A DNA stretch of 64,000 nucleotides from Streptomyces sp. BHT-5-2 (lineage in GTDB: Bacteria; Actinomycetota; Actinomycetes; Streptomycetales; Streptomycetaceae). The translations under genes were made by a program, and so were the position numbers. The notes under the pieces were generated by a model. It did not search any database, had not been told where the DNA came from, and saw only the letters and a list, made by a program, of their open reading frames with translations. Below, piece by piece: positions 27,701-35,069 of this stretch (position 1 is the first letter of the stretch; each line of letters starts with the position of its first letter). The stretch covers positions 310,001 through 374,000 of the forward strand of contig NZ_CP081496.1 of NCBI RefSeq assembly GCF_019774615.1, written 5' to 3'.

Positions 27701-28682
27701 ACTCGAACTCCGCCTGACCGACCCCATGGACTCCGAGTTCGACCGCAAGACCGCCGCCAACGTCCCACCCGGCGTCCCCGGCCGCGGCCAAACCCCAGCC
27801 AAACTCCACTTCCTCACCGCCCTCCCCCACACAGGAAAGCCAGGCACCACCACCGAACTCGTCGACGCCACAGCAGAGTTCATCCGCACAGTCGCCGAAA
27901 ACTGGACCGGCCCCTCCGCCCCCGCCGTCCGCCTCCTCCCCCTCACCGTCCCCACCGCCCACCTCCCCAAGGGCTCCGACTTCCCCCACCGCGGCATCGC
28001 CCTCGGCCTCGACGAAACCAACCTCGAACCCGTCTACACCGACTTCGAAACCGACCCCTTCCTCCTCATCTTCGGCGAAAGCGAATCCGGCAAGACCGCC
28101 ACCCTCCGCCACCTCGCCCACAAAATCGCCGAACGCTACACCCCCGACGAAGCCAAAATCGTCGTCGGCGACTATCGCCGCACGCTCCTCGGCGCCGTCC
28201 CGGACGGGCACCTCCTCGAATACGCCCCCACCGACGACACCCTCGACATCCACATGAACGCCCTCGCCGGCCTCATGGAACGCCGCCGCCCCGCCCCCGA
28301 CGTCACCCCCCAACAGCTCCGCGACCGCAGCTGGTGGACCGGCCCCCGCTTCTTCGTCTTCCTCGACGACTACGACCTCATCGCCACCAGCACCAACAAC
28401 CCCCTAGCAGTTCTTGCCGACAAACTCCCCTACGCCCGCGACACCGGCATCCACTTCATCCTCACCCGCACCACAGCCGGCATCTCCCGCGCCCTCTACG
28501 AACCCGTCCTCCAACGCCTCACAGAACTCGGTGCCCAGGCCCTCATCCTCTCGGGCGACCCCAATGAAGGCGACATCCTCGCCAACGTCCGCCCCCGCCC
28601 CCTACCCCCAGGGCGCGCCCACTACATCACCCGCAAACGCGGCACATCCCTGGTCCAGCTGGGCTGGCAACCCGACCAATAG
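24723..28682 (+). CDS. eccC: Type VII secretion ATPase EccC (fused EccCa/EccCb)
   Basis: 1319 residues from GTG 24723. Two membrane helices near residues 39-85 precede three FtsK/SpoIIIE ATPase domains. Walker A motifs are intact in all: GATGSGKSE (about 472), GGPQSGKST (about 831), GESESGKTA (about 1117). Walker B-like strands are LVLVIDEFSELL, VFLVIDGWG and FFVFLDDYD. EccC recognises WXG substrates and powers export. The single-polypeptide form is usual in Streptomyces. Transcribed away from the rest of the cluster. Confidence 0.97.
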   Translation: MSQIVVKRPPRALPPGPATDELHLQAPPELPRGQQEGVLMQLLPMLGMGSSVVFFFMPGMPPFMRIMGALMLVSTIGMVLAQIVRYRRGTQGEMAQSRRDYLKYLAQTRRRIRRTATAQQGAQHYLHPAPDQLWSIVAEGSRVWERRIGDADFAQARIGLGTQQLATPLVAPDTAPVDELEPLTAGIMQRFLATHGSLHNMPIALSLRAFYHLTVSGEPACAQGTARALIGQLVTLHSPADLLVAVVAAPGAIDRWEWTKWLPHTQLPTSADGAGTRRLFTDDLTELETLLAGHLADRPRFSKDAPPLLDRPHLVIVLDGGMVPADSAFAAPEGLQGVTVIEVVSGELDEPRGGLSVTSHPTRLRLESAVSVYDGTPDLLSLERADTLARQLAPLYVDGTDEDEPLLANLDFTDLLDLGDPADVDTAHTWRPRSQPERLRVPIGVDESGQPVMLDLKEAAQNGMGPHGLCVGATGSGKSELLRTLVLGLSVTHSSETLNFILADFKGGATFAGMSALPHVAAVITNLADDLSLVDRMGDSLRGELQRRQELLRQAGNFASIHDYERARAAGHPLDPLPSLVLVIDEFSELLTAKPDFIEMFIQIGRIGRSLGVHLLLASQRLEEGRLRGLDTYLSYRIGLRTFSAAESRVALGVPDAYHLPSVPGSGYLKFGTDEMTRFKAAYVSGPHRSASSRTDHDAFPIQQRAALFTATPVPVTSPAPTAQPAAPEAPAQTDGALADTVLDVIVRRLDGQGPPAHRVWLPPLDTAPSLDQLLAALTTTPDRGLHATDHPTTGRRPLTVPFGLVDKPFEQRRDTLHHDFSGATGHLLIIGGPQSGKSTLLRTLISAFALTHTPHEVQFYGLDFGGGSLSSLTGLPHVGSIASRLDPERIRRTVAEVAGILARREEYFRTHHIDTITTYRRRRAEGHLPDQPWGDVFLVIDGWGPFKDEYEHLEPIVTDLASRGLGFGIHIILTTSRHLEVRAALKDQILGRLELRLTDPMDSEFDRKTAANVPPGVPGRGQTPAKLHFLTALPHTGKPGTTTELVDATAEFIRTVAENWTGPSAPAVRLLPLTVPTAHLPKGSDFPHRGIALGLDETNLEPVYTDFETDPFLLIFGESESGKTATLRHLAHKIAERYTPDEAKIVVGDYRRTLLGAVPDGHLLEYAPTDDTLDIHMNALAGLMERRRPAPDVTPQQLRDRSWWTGPRFFVFLDDYDLIATSTNNPLAVLADKLPYARDTGIHFILTRTTAGISRALYEPVLQRLTELGAQALILSGDPNEGDILANVRPRPLPPGRAHYITRKRGTSLVQLGWQPDQ

Positions 28683-28795
28683 CCCACCTGCGAGCAGGAG
28701 CTGGCCTCGTAGGTGCGGCGCCAGGCGCTGTCGTTGCGGTGGCAGGTGCGGACCCAGTAGCGGTCGTCGTTGCAGCGTGGGCGTCCAACACCACG
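28622..28795 (-). pseudogene. Possible Cys/Trp-rich gene fragment overlapping the eccC end
   Basis: An open frame without a start codon, closed upstream by TGA, encodes RPRCNDDRYWVRTCHRNDSA then RTYEASSCSQVGYW before a TAG. The regular Cys/Trp/Tyr spacing looks protein-like, but the frame overlaps the last 61 bases of eccC antisense. It may be the tail of a decayed secreted-protein gene or chance. Confidence 0.25.
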
Positions 28796-29042
28796 TCAGA
28801 GGATCGGGAGTGGTTGAACGTTGCTCGACGCGACACTCCCCCGACGAACTGTCAGCCGGGGGCTTCATGATGCCTGTGAGCAGGGCCATCTGGACGGCGC
28901 CCAGGGTGCGCGCTGCCTGGTCGTCGGTTGCGTCCTCTTCGGCGCCACTGAGGAGGGCTGCCAGGCCCCACCGGCCTTGGGCATCGGTGTGTCGCCCACC
29001 GCCAGGGACGGGTCGGGGCCCAGGCCCATGGGCCCTTGTCCG
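28683..29042. other. Gap between eccC and the coiled-coil gene
   Basis: Apart from the possible fragment at its left end I see no gene here. It lies between convergent genes. Confidence 0.5.
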
Positions 29043-29777
29043 TCAGACGGTATAGACGAGCTGGCGGCTGTAGATGCGCCCGTTGACGAGGTACGCCGGC
29101 GCTACGAGGAAGGAGATCGGCGCATCAGGGTCGCACGACGCCCAGGCTTCCTGTCTGCCAGAGTCCAGGGGCGCTCCTACCGTGTGGGCGTAGCTCCATT
29201 CGTGTGCGAGCCCGACCTTGGCGATGCGCTCCGTCAGGGTGACACAGTCGGTCCGCAGCCGGTTGATCGCAGCCTCGATGCCGGGGTCTTCTGCTAGACG
29301 AAGGGACTGCTGGATAGACCAGCTGGACGCTGGCCTTTTGTCCAGGAGCTGTCGGATGAGCATGGACATGAGGTGCGCGGTACGTTCCCGGCAGGGCCGG
29401 TCCGTGTCGAGGTCGGTTCTGTCGCTGTACCGGCGGGCGAAGTTCTGGAACTGCTGCTCAATCAGTGTCCGGGTCTGGCGAGAGAGTTCCTGGTGCTCGC
29501 AGTGCTGTGTTCCCGCGAGATCGTCGCGACGATCGAGTTGGGCGGCAAGGAGTGCGCCGAGCTGCCGTTCGAGGCGGCTGATGTGCGCCCACATGCGTCG
29601 ATGCTCGGTGGCTCCGCGTCGTACCTCGAACTCCAGCGCGTCGATCCGCTGCAGGGCGGTCTCCAGGGCTTCTTCGGTGCTTGGTAGGGGGGCCGGGGGG
29701 ATGCACATGTCAGTGTCGGCTTCTGCTGGACAGCTGGCAGTCTGCCGCGGGGATTGCCCGGGCTCAAGGAAGATCAT
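29043..29777 (-). CDS. Coiled-coil protein paired with the Hsp70-like gene
   Basis: 244 residues from ATG 29777 (ATG 29708 is an alternative). A central coiled coil (STEEALETALQRIDALEFEV, HISRLERQLGALLAAQLDRR) leads to a helical C-terminal domain (MSMLIRQLLDKRPASSWSIQ, LRTDCVTLTERIAKVGLAHE). No known family recognised. The start lies 10 bases beyond the Hsp70 stop, so the two are an operon, and the coiled coil could be a client adaptor or nucleotide-exchange-type partner. That role is inference. Confidence 0.65.
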   Translation of the reverse strand: MIFLEPGQSPRQTASCPAEADTDMCIPPAPLPSTEEALETALQRIDALEFEVRRGATEHRRMWAHISRLERQLGALLAAQLDRRDDLAGTQHCEHQELSRQTRTLIEQQFQNFARRYSDRTDLDTDRPCRERTAHLMSMLIRQLLDKRPASSWSIQQSLRLAEDPGIEAAINRLRTDCVTLTERIAKVGLAHEWSYAHTVGAPLDSGRQEAWASCDPDAPISFLVAPAYLVNGRIYSRQLVYTV

Positions 29778-29787
29778 GAGTCTCGGA

Positions 29788-31581
29788 TCAGTAGTTGGAG
29801 TGGAAGCGGACCTGTGTAGCGGCTTCTCCACCTCCTTGCACCAGTTCGGAGCGGACCTTGATCTCGGTCTCGCCGAACTTCATGAAGATGCGTACTCCGC
29901 GTTCTTGCCGGTCGAAGCGCATGACCGGGCCGAGGTCGATGGCGACCTCTGCCAACTGGTCGCAGCCGTCGTCGGTGACGTATCGGGGCTCGGTGTCCCG
30001 GGTTGCGAAGACGCCGAACGTGATCTTCTTCTGTTGGTCGAACAAGGGGAAGATCACGTGGCAGACCTCGGCGTCCGTCGGCACTGACTGTCCGGCTGTG
30101 GCGAAGACGTTGAACCGGTCCATGCACTTGTCCCCGTCCGGTGTGCTCAGCCGGGCCGATTCAGGGTCGATGCCCTCTTCAAAGGGCATCGAGGTGTCGA
30201 TGCCGTAGGTGAACCGGCTGCGGCGGGCGCGGGTCTGTGGGTCATAGCAGAAGTGGACAGCGCCGGCTAGGACGGCGATGTCGGGGTTCGGCGGCACGAC
30301 AATGGTGGCACGGGTCGCGAAGCGCTCCCTGATGGCCTGCTGGAGGTAGGGCGAGTTGCTGAAGCCGCCGGCAAGGACGATCACGTTAGGGACGTCGGGG
30401 TCGTTCTGAGCGGATTCCATCTCGTTGAGCTGCGCCTCGATGAGGTCGAGGGTGCCCGGTACGACGGTGTCGAAGAGCGCGTGCAGTTGTGCAGGGGTGA
30501 GGACGATGGCGTCGTCGACCTTGTTCTGGCGGCGGGCCAGCCGGCGTCGGCCCGCCGCCCCCATCCTCCGGTCGATCCCGGTGGGGATGAGGAGGTTGAT
30601 GTTCTCCTCTTGGTCGAGTCTCACCGCGACCTTGGCGCGTTCCCACTGGTCGATCATGTGCAGCAGGGCATCGGGGCACGCCTCGCGGATGTCTTCCATG
30701 ACGTCCTTGCCGAAGCCATCGAGGAGGTATTCGCTCTCCACTCGGCGGTTGAGGAAGTCCGAGCCGAGGCGGTCGCCCATGGACCGCCCGATCTCGATCA
30801 TCTTGCCGTCCTGGTCGTTCTGGTAGGCGGTGATGTCGACCGTGCCACCCCCGCAGTCAACGACCATGAAGCGAGCGCCCGGGGCCATCAGTGCGGGGCC
30901 GGCGTGGCCTTGGCGTGCTCCGGATACTCGAGCGTAGTGGGCGGCGGCTTCGGGTTCCAGCGAGAGAAGGACCCGCCCGTCTTCGCCCGGCAGCCCGGCG
31001 TTCTTGATCACATCACGGTAAATGGCCTTCTGGTAGTCGGTGAAGCAGGCGGGTGCCGTCAGCACCCAGCGGACGTCGTCCTCGTCATAGCCGCTGGCGG
31101 TGATCTGCTGAAGCATCGTCTGCACGACCTGGCGCAGCAGCATCGTGAGCAGGTTCGCGGTCAAAAGGTCGCTGGAGCTCACGCCGCAGGCGTTGTCGGT
31201 GCGTTCGGGTTCGGAGGTGTCGTCGACCGGGCTTGCGCCCTCCTCCGAGGTTGCGCCCTCCTCCAGGCTTTTGCGCTCCTCCAGAGCGCCGAGGTCCATC
31301 TTGAAGCCGTGGTAGTACTTGGCTCCTACGGTGCGTAGGGCCATGCCCTGGGTGAGCCACATGCGCCGGGCTTCGTAGCCCCACGCGATCATCTCGTCGC
31401 TGGCGTCCAGGAGGAGCGCCGAGAGGTTCTTCACGGTGGGGCCCGGCTGCGATTCCCAGTTGTTGAAGAAGTGGATCTTTCGTGTTTCGGGAGACTCGTT
31501 GTCTGGTGAGGCCGTGGTCCAGCCTCCGCCGATCGCATAGGTCCCCATGTCTACAGCGGCGAAGACGCGGGCGTCGAACAC
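29788..31581 (-). CDS. Hsp70-family (HSPA12-like) ATPase
   Basis: 597 residues from GTG 31581 (AAGGAA upstream). Actin/Hsp70 nucleotide-binding motifs are visible: phosphate-1 AAVDMGTYAIGGGW, phosphate-2 FMVVDCGGGTVDITAY, adenosine motif VLAGGFSNSPYLQQAI. The spacing and the CGGGTVD and GGFSNSP forms resemble the divergent HSPA12 group rather than DnaK. An acidic insertion (EEGATSEEGASPVDDTSEPE) lies in the N-terminal lobe. The C-terminal part is a short beta-rich region, not a canonical substrate domain. Followed by a coiled-coil gene; divergent from a small HTH gene that may control it. Confidence 0.85.
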   Translation of the reverse strand: MFDARVFAAVDMGTYAIGGGWTTASPDNESPETRKIHFFNNWESQPGPTVKNLSALLLDASDEMIAWGYEARRMWLTQGMALRTVGAKYYHGFKMDLGALEERKSLEEGATSEEGASPVDDTSEPERTDNACGVSSSDLLTANLLTMLLRQVVQTMLQQITASGYDEDDVRWVLTAPACFTDYQKAIYRDVIKNAGLPGEDGRVLLSLEPEAAAHYARVSGARQGHAGPALMAPGARFMVVDCGGGTVDITAYQNDQDGKMIEIGRSMGDRLGSDFLNRRVESEYLLDGFGKDVMEDIREACPDALLHMIDQWERAKVAVRLDQEENINLLIPTGIDRRMGAAGRRRLARRQNKVDDAIVLTPAQLHALFDTVVPGTLDLIEAQLNEMESAQNDPDVPNVIVLAGGFSNSPYLQQAIRERFATRATIVVPPNPDIAVLAGAVHFCYDPQTRARRSRFTYGIDTSMPFEEGIDPESARLSTPDGDKCMDRFNVFATAGQSVPTDAEVCHVIFPLFDQQKKITFGVFATRDTEPRYVTDDGCDQLAEVAIDLGPVMRFDRQERGVRIFMKFGETEIKVRSELVQGGGEAATQVRFHSNY

Positions 31582-31729
31582 TGTGCGTTCCTTACTCGGA
31601 TGGCGCCACAGGATGAGTTCCCTGGGCGGTCCGCCGTGGCGGAGCAGTCAAGGTGTCGCAGGGGGCGGCTGCGCCTTCAACTCCCAACCCTGGCAGGAGC
31701 GCGATATTCACCCGAGCAGACTAAAGAGA

Positions 31730-31766
31730 CTGTGCAATTTTGAGCATTCTGCGCATTTCTGCACAG
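31730..31766. promoter_or_regulatory. Inverted repeat in the Hsp70/HTH divergent region
   Basis: CTGTGCA (31730-31736) and TGCACAG (31760-31766) are perfect inverted copies 23 bases apart. The site lies between the divergent Hsp70-like and small HTH genes and may be an operator. Confidence 0.4.
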
Positions 31767-31832
31767 CGTGTTGACCTGCGGTTCGCCGCCGACAGTTCTG
31801 CGCTGCCGCGCGTGGAACTGGATAGGCACAAC

Positions 31833-32066
31833 ATGTCGCATACGTGCGTGCCGGGGTCCCCAACCTGGATCGCACCGCCGCCGCAACCCGCGGCCGAAGC
31901 GGTGATCCGCGCGAAGCTCACGGAGTACCGGCGCATGTGCCAGGAACGGGATCGCCTGATCCTCGAAGCGAAGAAGGGGGGCTTCTCCGAGGTGGCCATT
32001 GCCGAGCTCTCAGGGCACTCCCGCAACACAGTGCGGAGTGTCTTGAAGAGCCACGGGATCTCCTAA
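31833..32066 (+). CDS. Small HTH protein
   Basis: 77 residues from ATG 31833, preceded by GGATAGG. An N-terminal Pro-rich stretch leads to a helix (IRAKLTEYRRMCQERDRLIL) and a C-terminal HTH (FSEVAIAELSGHSRNTVRSV). The domain fits small DNA-binding regulators. Divergent from the Hsp70-like operon; a regulatory link is plausible but unproven. Confidence 0.65.
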   Translation: MSHTCVPGSPTWIAPPPQPAAEAVIRAKLTEYRRMCQERDRLILEAKKGGFSEVAIAELSGHSRNTVRSVLKSHGIS

Positions 32067-32730
32067 GCGTTTCCTCGTAACCGCTGGTCAGAGGTGGGGT
32101 GATCTTGCCGTGGCTGGCCGGCGCAGGAGCCGTCTGCGCCGCGGACCGCATCATCGACCACCTTGACCCGTCGCTCGCACTCCAGCAACGTAAAGGGCTA
32201 TTCATAAGGCCACCGTGCTGATCATGGACGGCACTCTGGCCCCCTCCCTCGACCACGCCACGCATGGCCCATGAGTGCCCATGCGGACCCGTGATCTTGG
32301 GCGTTCCACCGGGCTGAGCCGACCTGGCGTGGCGGGACGCTCGGGCATGAGGTCGGCGACGGCGGTGTGGATGGCTCCGCGGCTGACATGGCGATCGCGG
32401 GCCAGACCGGCAATGGACTGGCAGCCCAGGCACCCGGCGCGGAGGCAGCGGCCTCCGCTGCCGTGACGACCGGACCCCCAGGTACTAGCGGGAGGAGCGG
32501 GTCTGACTGGGAAACGGAATCCTGCCGAGCAATGCGCGGAGCAAGAGATCCGCTCCAAACGCCTATTACCCGGCCCTCCCCAACACGGACAGGTCTCACG
32601 CTTAGGGGATCCGTGGGTGGCGGGGCATTGGGTGATTGTCTTTTGGGGGTGGGGAGTTCTGCTACCGTCGAGACGTCACTTCAAGAATTCCGGTGGATTT
32701 CAGCTGGTCTACCGGGAGGAGGTGATTTGG
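32067..32730. other. Decayed region between small genes
   Basis: Contains the HTH fragment at 32339-32417 (minus) but no intact gene that I can support. The right end includes the presumed promoter and the strong ribosome site of the 45-residue gene. Confidence 0.5.
32339..32417 (-). pseudogene. HTH fragment of a lost gene
   Basis: The minus strand encodes SIAGLARDRHVSRGAIHTAV followed by ADLMPE, a good helix-turn-helix of the kind found in recombinase or transposase-associated proteins. Flanking sequence in the same frame shows no continuation of a domain and is rich in Pro/Arg. Treated as a relic. Confidence 0.4.
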
Positions 32731-32868
32731 TTGTCCGGCAGGAACCTCGACGAGGAGACCAGGCCGGACCGGACCAAGCGGCAGTTAGCCGTCCAGGCGT
32801 TCACTCTGATCGCGCGAGCCAGCCAGGCCGCGTACTGGGTGTACAAACTGCTCTGGGAGCTGTTCTAG
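32731..32868 (+). CDS. 45-residue amphipathic small protein
   Basis: TTG start at 32731, seven bases behind AGGAGGT, one of the best ribosome sites in the window. GTG 32722, inside that site, is unlikely. The product has a charged head (SGRNLDEETRPDRTKRQ) and a hydrophobic aromatic tail (AYWVYKLLWELF). It is followed within 10 bases by two strong hairpins. No family recognised; a membrane-active or toxin-like peptide is possible but not shown. Confidence 0.55.
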   Translation: MSGRNLDEETRPDRTKRQLAVQAFTLIARASQAAYWVYKLLWELF

Positions 32869-32875
32869 CAGCATC

Positions 32876-32909
32876 GATGGGCCCGGCCGGTGCAACGGCC
32901 GAGCCCATC
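32876..32909 (+). terminator. Hairpin terminator after the 45-residue gene
   Basis: GATGGGCCCGGCCG (32876-32889) pairs with CGGCCGAGCCCATC (32896-32909) with one mismatch and a six-base loop. Seven bases past the stop codon. No T-run. Confidence 0.6.
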
Positions 32910-32925
32910 CAAGGTCCGGAACCGG

Positions 32926-32962
32926 GGGCCCCACGATCTCGTGCATCAGAGGCGTGGGGCCC
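32926..32962. terminator. Second hairpin downstream of the 45-residue gene
   Basis: GGGCCCCACG (32926-32935) and CGTGGGGCCC (32953-32962) are perfect inverted 10-mers with a 17-base loop. Probably a back-up terminator or RNA structure. Confidence 0.5.
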
Positions 32963-33171
32963 GACTCATTTGAGGACCGAGTGATCCATCCGGCTTCCCG
33001 GAACTGGCGATCAGACGCCAGCATACATCGATTTACCGATTCGCGGTACCCAATCAATTCCGGATCTCAACTCGCGGAATCGAGAAACTGCAGAAACTCG
33101 TGAAATGGGAATTCCCGCGAGCGTGAGCCTTCGTTCTCCCGTTTCACTTCTGCTTCGGCGGTTTTGTTTCG

Positions 33172-33973
33172 GGATTCTGTGTGGTGTTTCGGGGTGGGGT
33201 GGGTCGGCTTCGAGGGCATCCCCGTTCGTTTCGGGAGCACGTTCCTCGGCTTCAGGTCCGTTTCGGGAGCACGCCCTGGGGCTTCGAGGCCGGCGGGTCT
33301 CGTCTCGGTCTCACGCCGCCGGGTCTCGGTCTCACGGGCACAGGTCTCGGTCTCACGCCGCCGGGTCTCGGTCTCACGGGACCGGGTCTCGGTCTCACGC
33401 TGCCGGGCCTCGTCTCACGGTGCCGGGCCTCGGTCTCACGGTGCCGGGTCTCGGTCTCGCACAGGTCTCAGCGGGCAGGCAGCGGCACAAGATCGCGCTT
33501 CAACGACATGAAGCCCGGCTTCAACGACGGCTGTCGCGACACGACGACGTACTCCGTGTCGCTGTCGCCGCCTTGCCCCCGGACGTCTGCCACGTCCGGA
33601 CGGCATGGGGTGTCCGACGTCGTCCGACGAGTTGTCGCCCTGCCCGTGCCCGGACTGCGCCCTGCCTTCGCCTCGGCTGCGCCCTGCCCGTGACGGGGCC
33701 CTGACGAACCGGCACGGTTCGCGTCACGCTGCACCGGCGAACCGTGCCGGACCGTGACGCGGTCCGTTACGGTCCCCGGCGGACCGTGCTGGGGAACTGG
33801 GGAACCCTGTTGAGGACCGCGTGGGGACCGGTCCCCAACCCGCTTCACCGGTGAGCGCACGAGCGCGAGCGCGACCACGCTCAGTGAGCGTAAACGCCGT
33901 GAAACCGTGAGCGTGAACGGTGCGCACCACACCGTCCTCCGCACCATTCACGCACACCGGTAAACCGGTAAAC
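33172..33973 (+). repeat. Left 802-bp arm of a giant inverted repeat
   Basis: This arm is the reverse complement of 34268-35069: the translations of the two arms agree in all three frames, and the ends were compared base by base. Coordinates sum to 68241 throughout, so there are no internal gaps. The arm contains 21-bp tandem repeats (33295-33470) and nested palindromes such as TGGGGACCGGTCCCCA (33822-33837) and CCGGCACGGTTCGC paired with GCGAACCGTGCCGG (33709-33722 and 33737-33750). Open frames in it look non-coding. Confidence 0.95.
33295..33470 (+). repeat. 21-bp tandem repeats in the left arm
   Basis: About eight copies of a unit like GGTCTCGGTCTCACGCCGCC, starting at 33295, 33322, 33343, 33364, 33385, 33406, 33426, 33447 and ending in a short copy at 33464. 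The first half (GGTCTCGGTCTCACG) is conserved and the last six bases vary. Mirrored in the right arm. Confidence 0.9.
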
Positions 33974-34267
33974 AGGAGCGGTAATCCGTACGGTACGGCG
34001 CCCGTACAGACACGGCGACGTACGACTGCACGCCTCCGTACCGTACGGAGGCGTGCAGCTGTACCGGCACGGCCGTACGGGCGTCTCCCGAAGAGCTTCC
34101 CGCCCAGGCGGGAAGCGGATTCCCGGCAGGCCGCCTATCCCTCGCGGTGGCCGTACGGGCGACGTACAAGCGCCTTACGGGAGTCTCGGGGACGCTCCCG
34201 TACGGGAGCCGTACGGGAGCGGTAGGACGCTTGCACTACCGCACGTTCTGGGAACTGGAAATCTCCG
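33974..34267. repeat. 294-bp palindrome-rich centre of the giant inverted repeat
   Basis: Not symmetric about the midpoint but packed with smaller palindromes: CTGCACGCCTCCGTAC / GTACGGAGGCGTGCAG (34026-34041, 34043-34058, one-base centre), GCTTCCCGCC / GGCGGGAAGC (34095-34104, 34107-34116), CTCCCGTACGGGAG (34195-34208), and many CCGTACGG copies. No convincing gene. Confidence 0.85.
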
Positions 34268-35069
34268 GTTTACCGGTTTACCGGTGTGCGTGAATGGTGC
34301 GGAGGACGGTGTGGTGCGCACCGTTCACGCTCACGGTTTCACGGCGTTTACGCTCACTGAGCGTGGTCGCGCTCGCGCTCGTGCGCTCACCGGTGAAGCG
34401 GGTTGGGGACCGGTCCCCACGCGGTCCTCAACAGGGTTCCCCAGTTCCCCAGCACGGTCCGCCGGGGACCGTAACGGACCGCGTCACGGTCCGGCACGGT
34501 TCGCCGGTGCAGCGTGACGCGAACCGTGCCGGTTCGTCAGGGCCCCGTCACGGGCAGGGCGCAGCCGAGGCGAAGGCAGGGCGCAGTCCGGGCACGGGCA
34601 GGGCGACAACTCGTCGGACGACGTCGGACACCCCATGCCGTCCGGACGTGGCAGACGTCCGGGGGCAAGGCGGCGACAGCGACACGGAGTACGTCGTCGT
34701 GTCGCGACAGCCGTCGTTGAAGCCGGGCTTCATGTCGTTGAAGCGCGATCTTGTGCCGCTGCCTGCCCGCTGAGACCTGTGCGAGACCGAGACCCGGCAC
34801 CGTGAGACCGAGGCCCGGCACCGTGAGACGAGGCCCGGCAGCGTGAGACCGAGACCCGGTCCCGTGAGACCGAGACCCGGCGGCGTGAGACCGAGACCTG
34901 TGCCCGTGAGACCGAGACCCGGCGGCGTGAGACCGAGACGAGACCCGCCGGCCTCGAAGCCCCAGGGCGTGCTCCCGAAACGGACCTGAAGCCGAGGAAC
35001 GTGCTCCCGAAACGAACGGGGATGCCCTCGAAGCCGACCCACCCCACCCCGAAACACCACACAGAATCC
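34268..35069 (-). repeat. Right 802-bp arm of the giant inverted repeat
   Basis: Reverse complement of 33172-33973. The outer boundary lies at ACAGAATCC (35061-35069) against GGATTCTGT (33172-33180); beyond it the flanks differ except for a short GTTTCG/CGAAAC match offset by five bases. No flanking target duplication was found. Confidence 0.95.
34771..34946 (-). repeat. 21-bp tandem repeats in the right arm
   Basis: Mirror image of the left-arm array: CGTGAGACCGAGACC units on the plus strand with a variable six-base spacer. Confidence 0.9.

Noticed and set aside
33295-33470. CRISPR array
   Set aside because: Units are 21 bases with only six variable bases; no spacers of CRISPR size and no cas genes in the window.
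33468-33947. 160-residue reading frame duplicated in both palindrome arms
   Set aside because: Its composition follows the repeats and palindromes, no start context is convincing, and the codon pattern is not that of a gene.
33172-35069. Insertion sequence or composite transposon
   Set aside because: Arms are long inverted repeats, but no transposase and no target duplication are visible.
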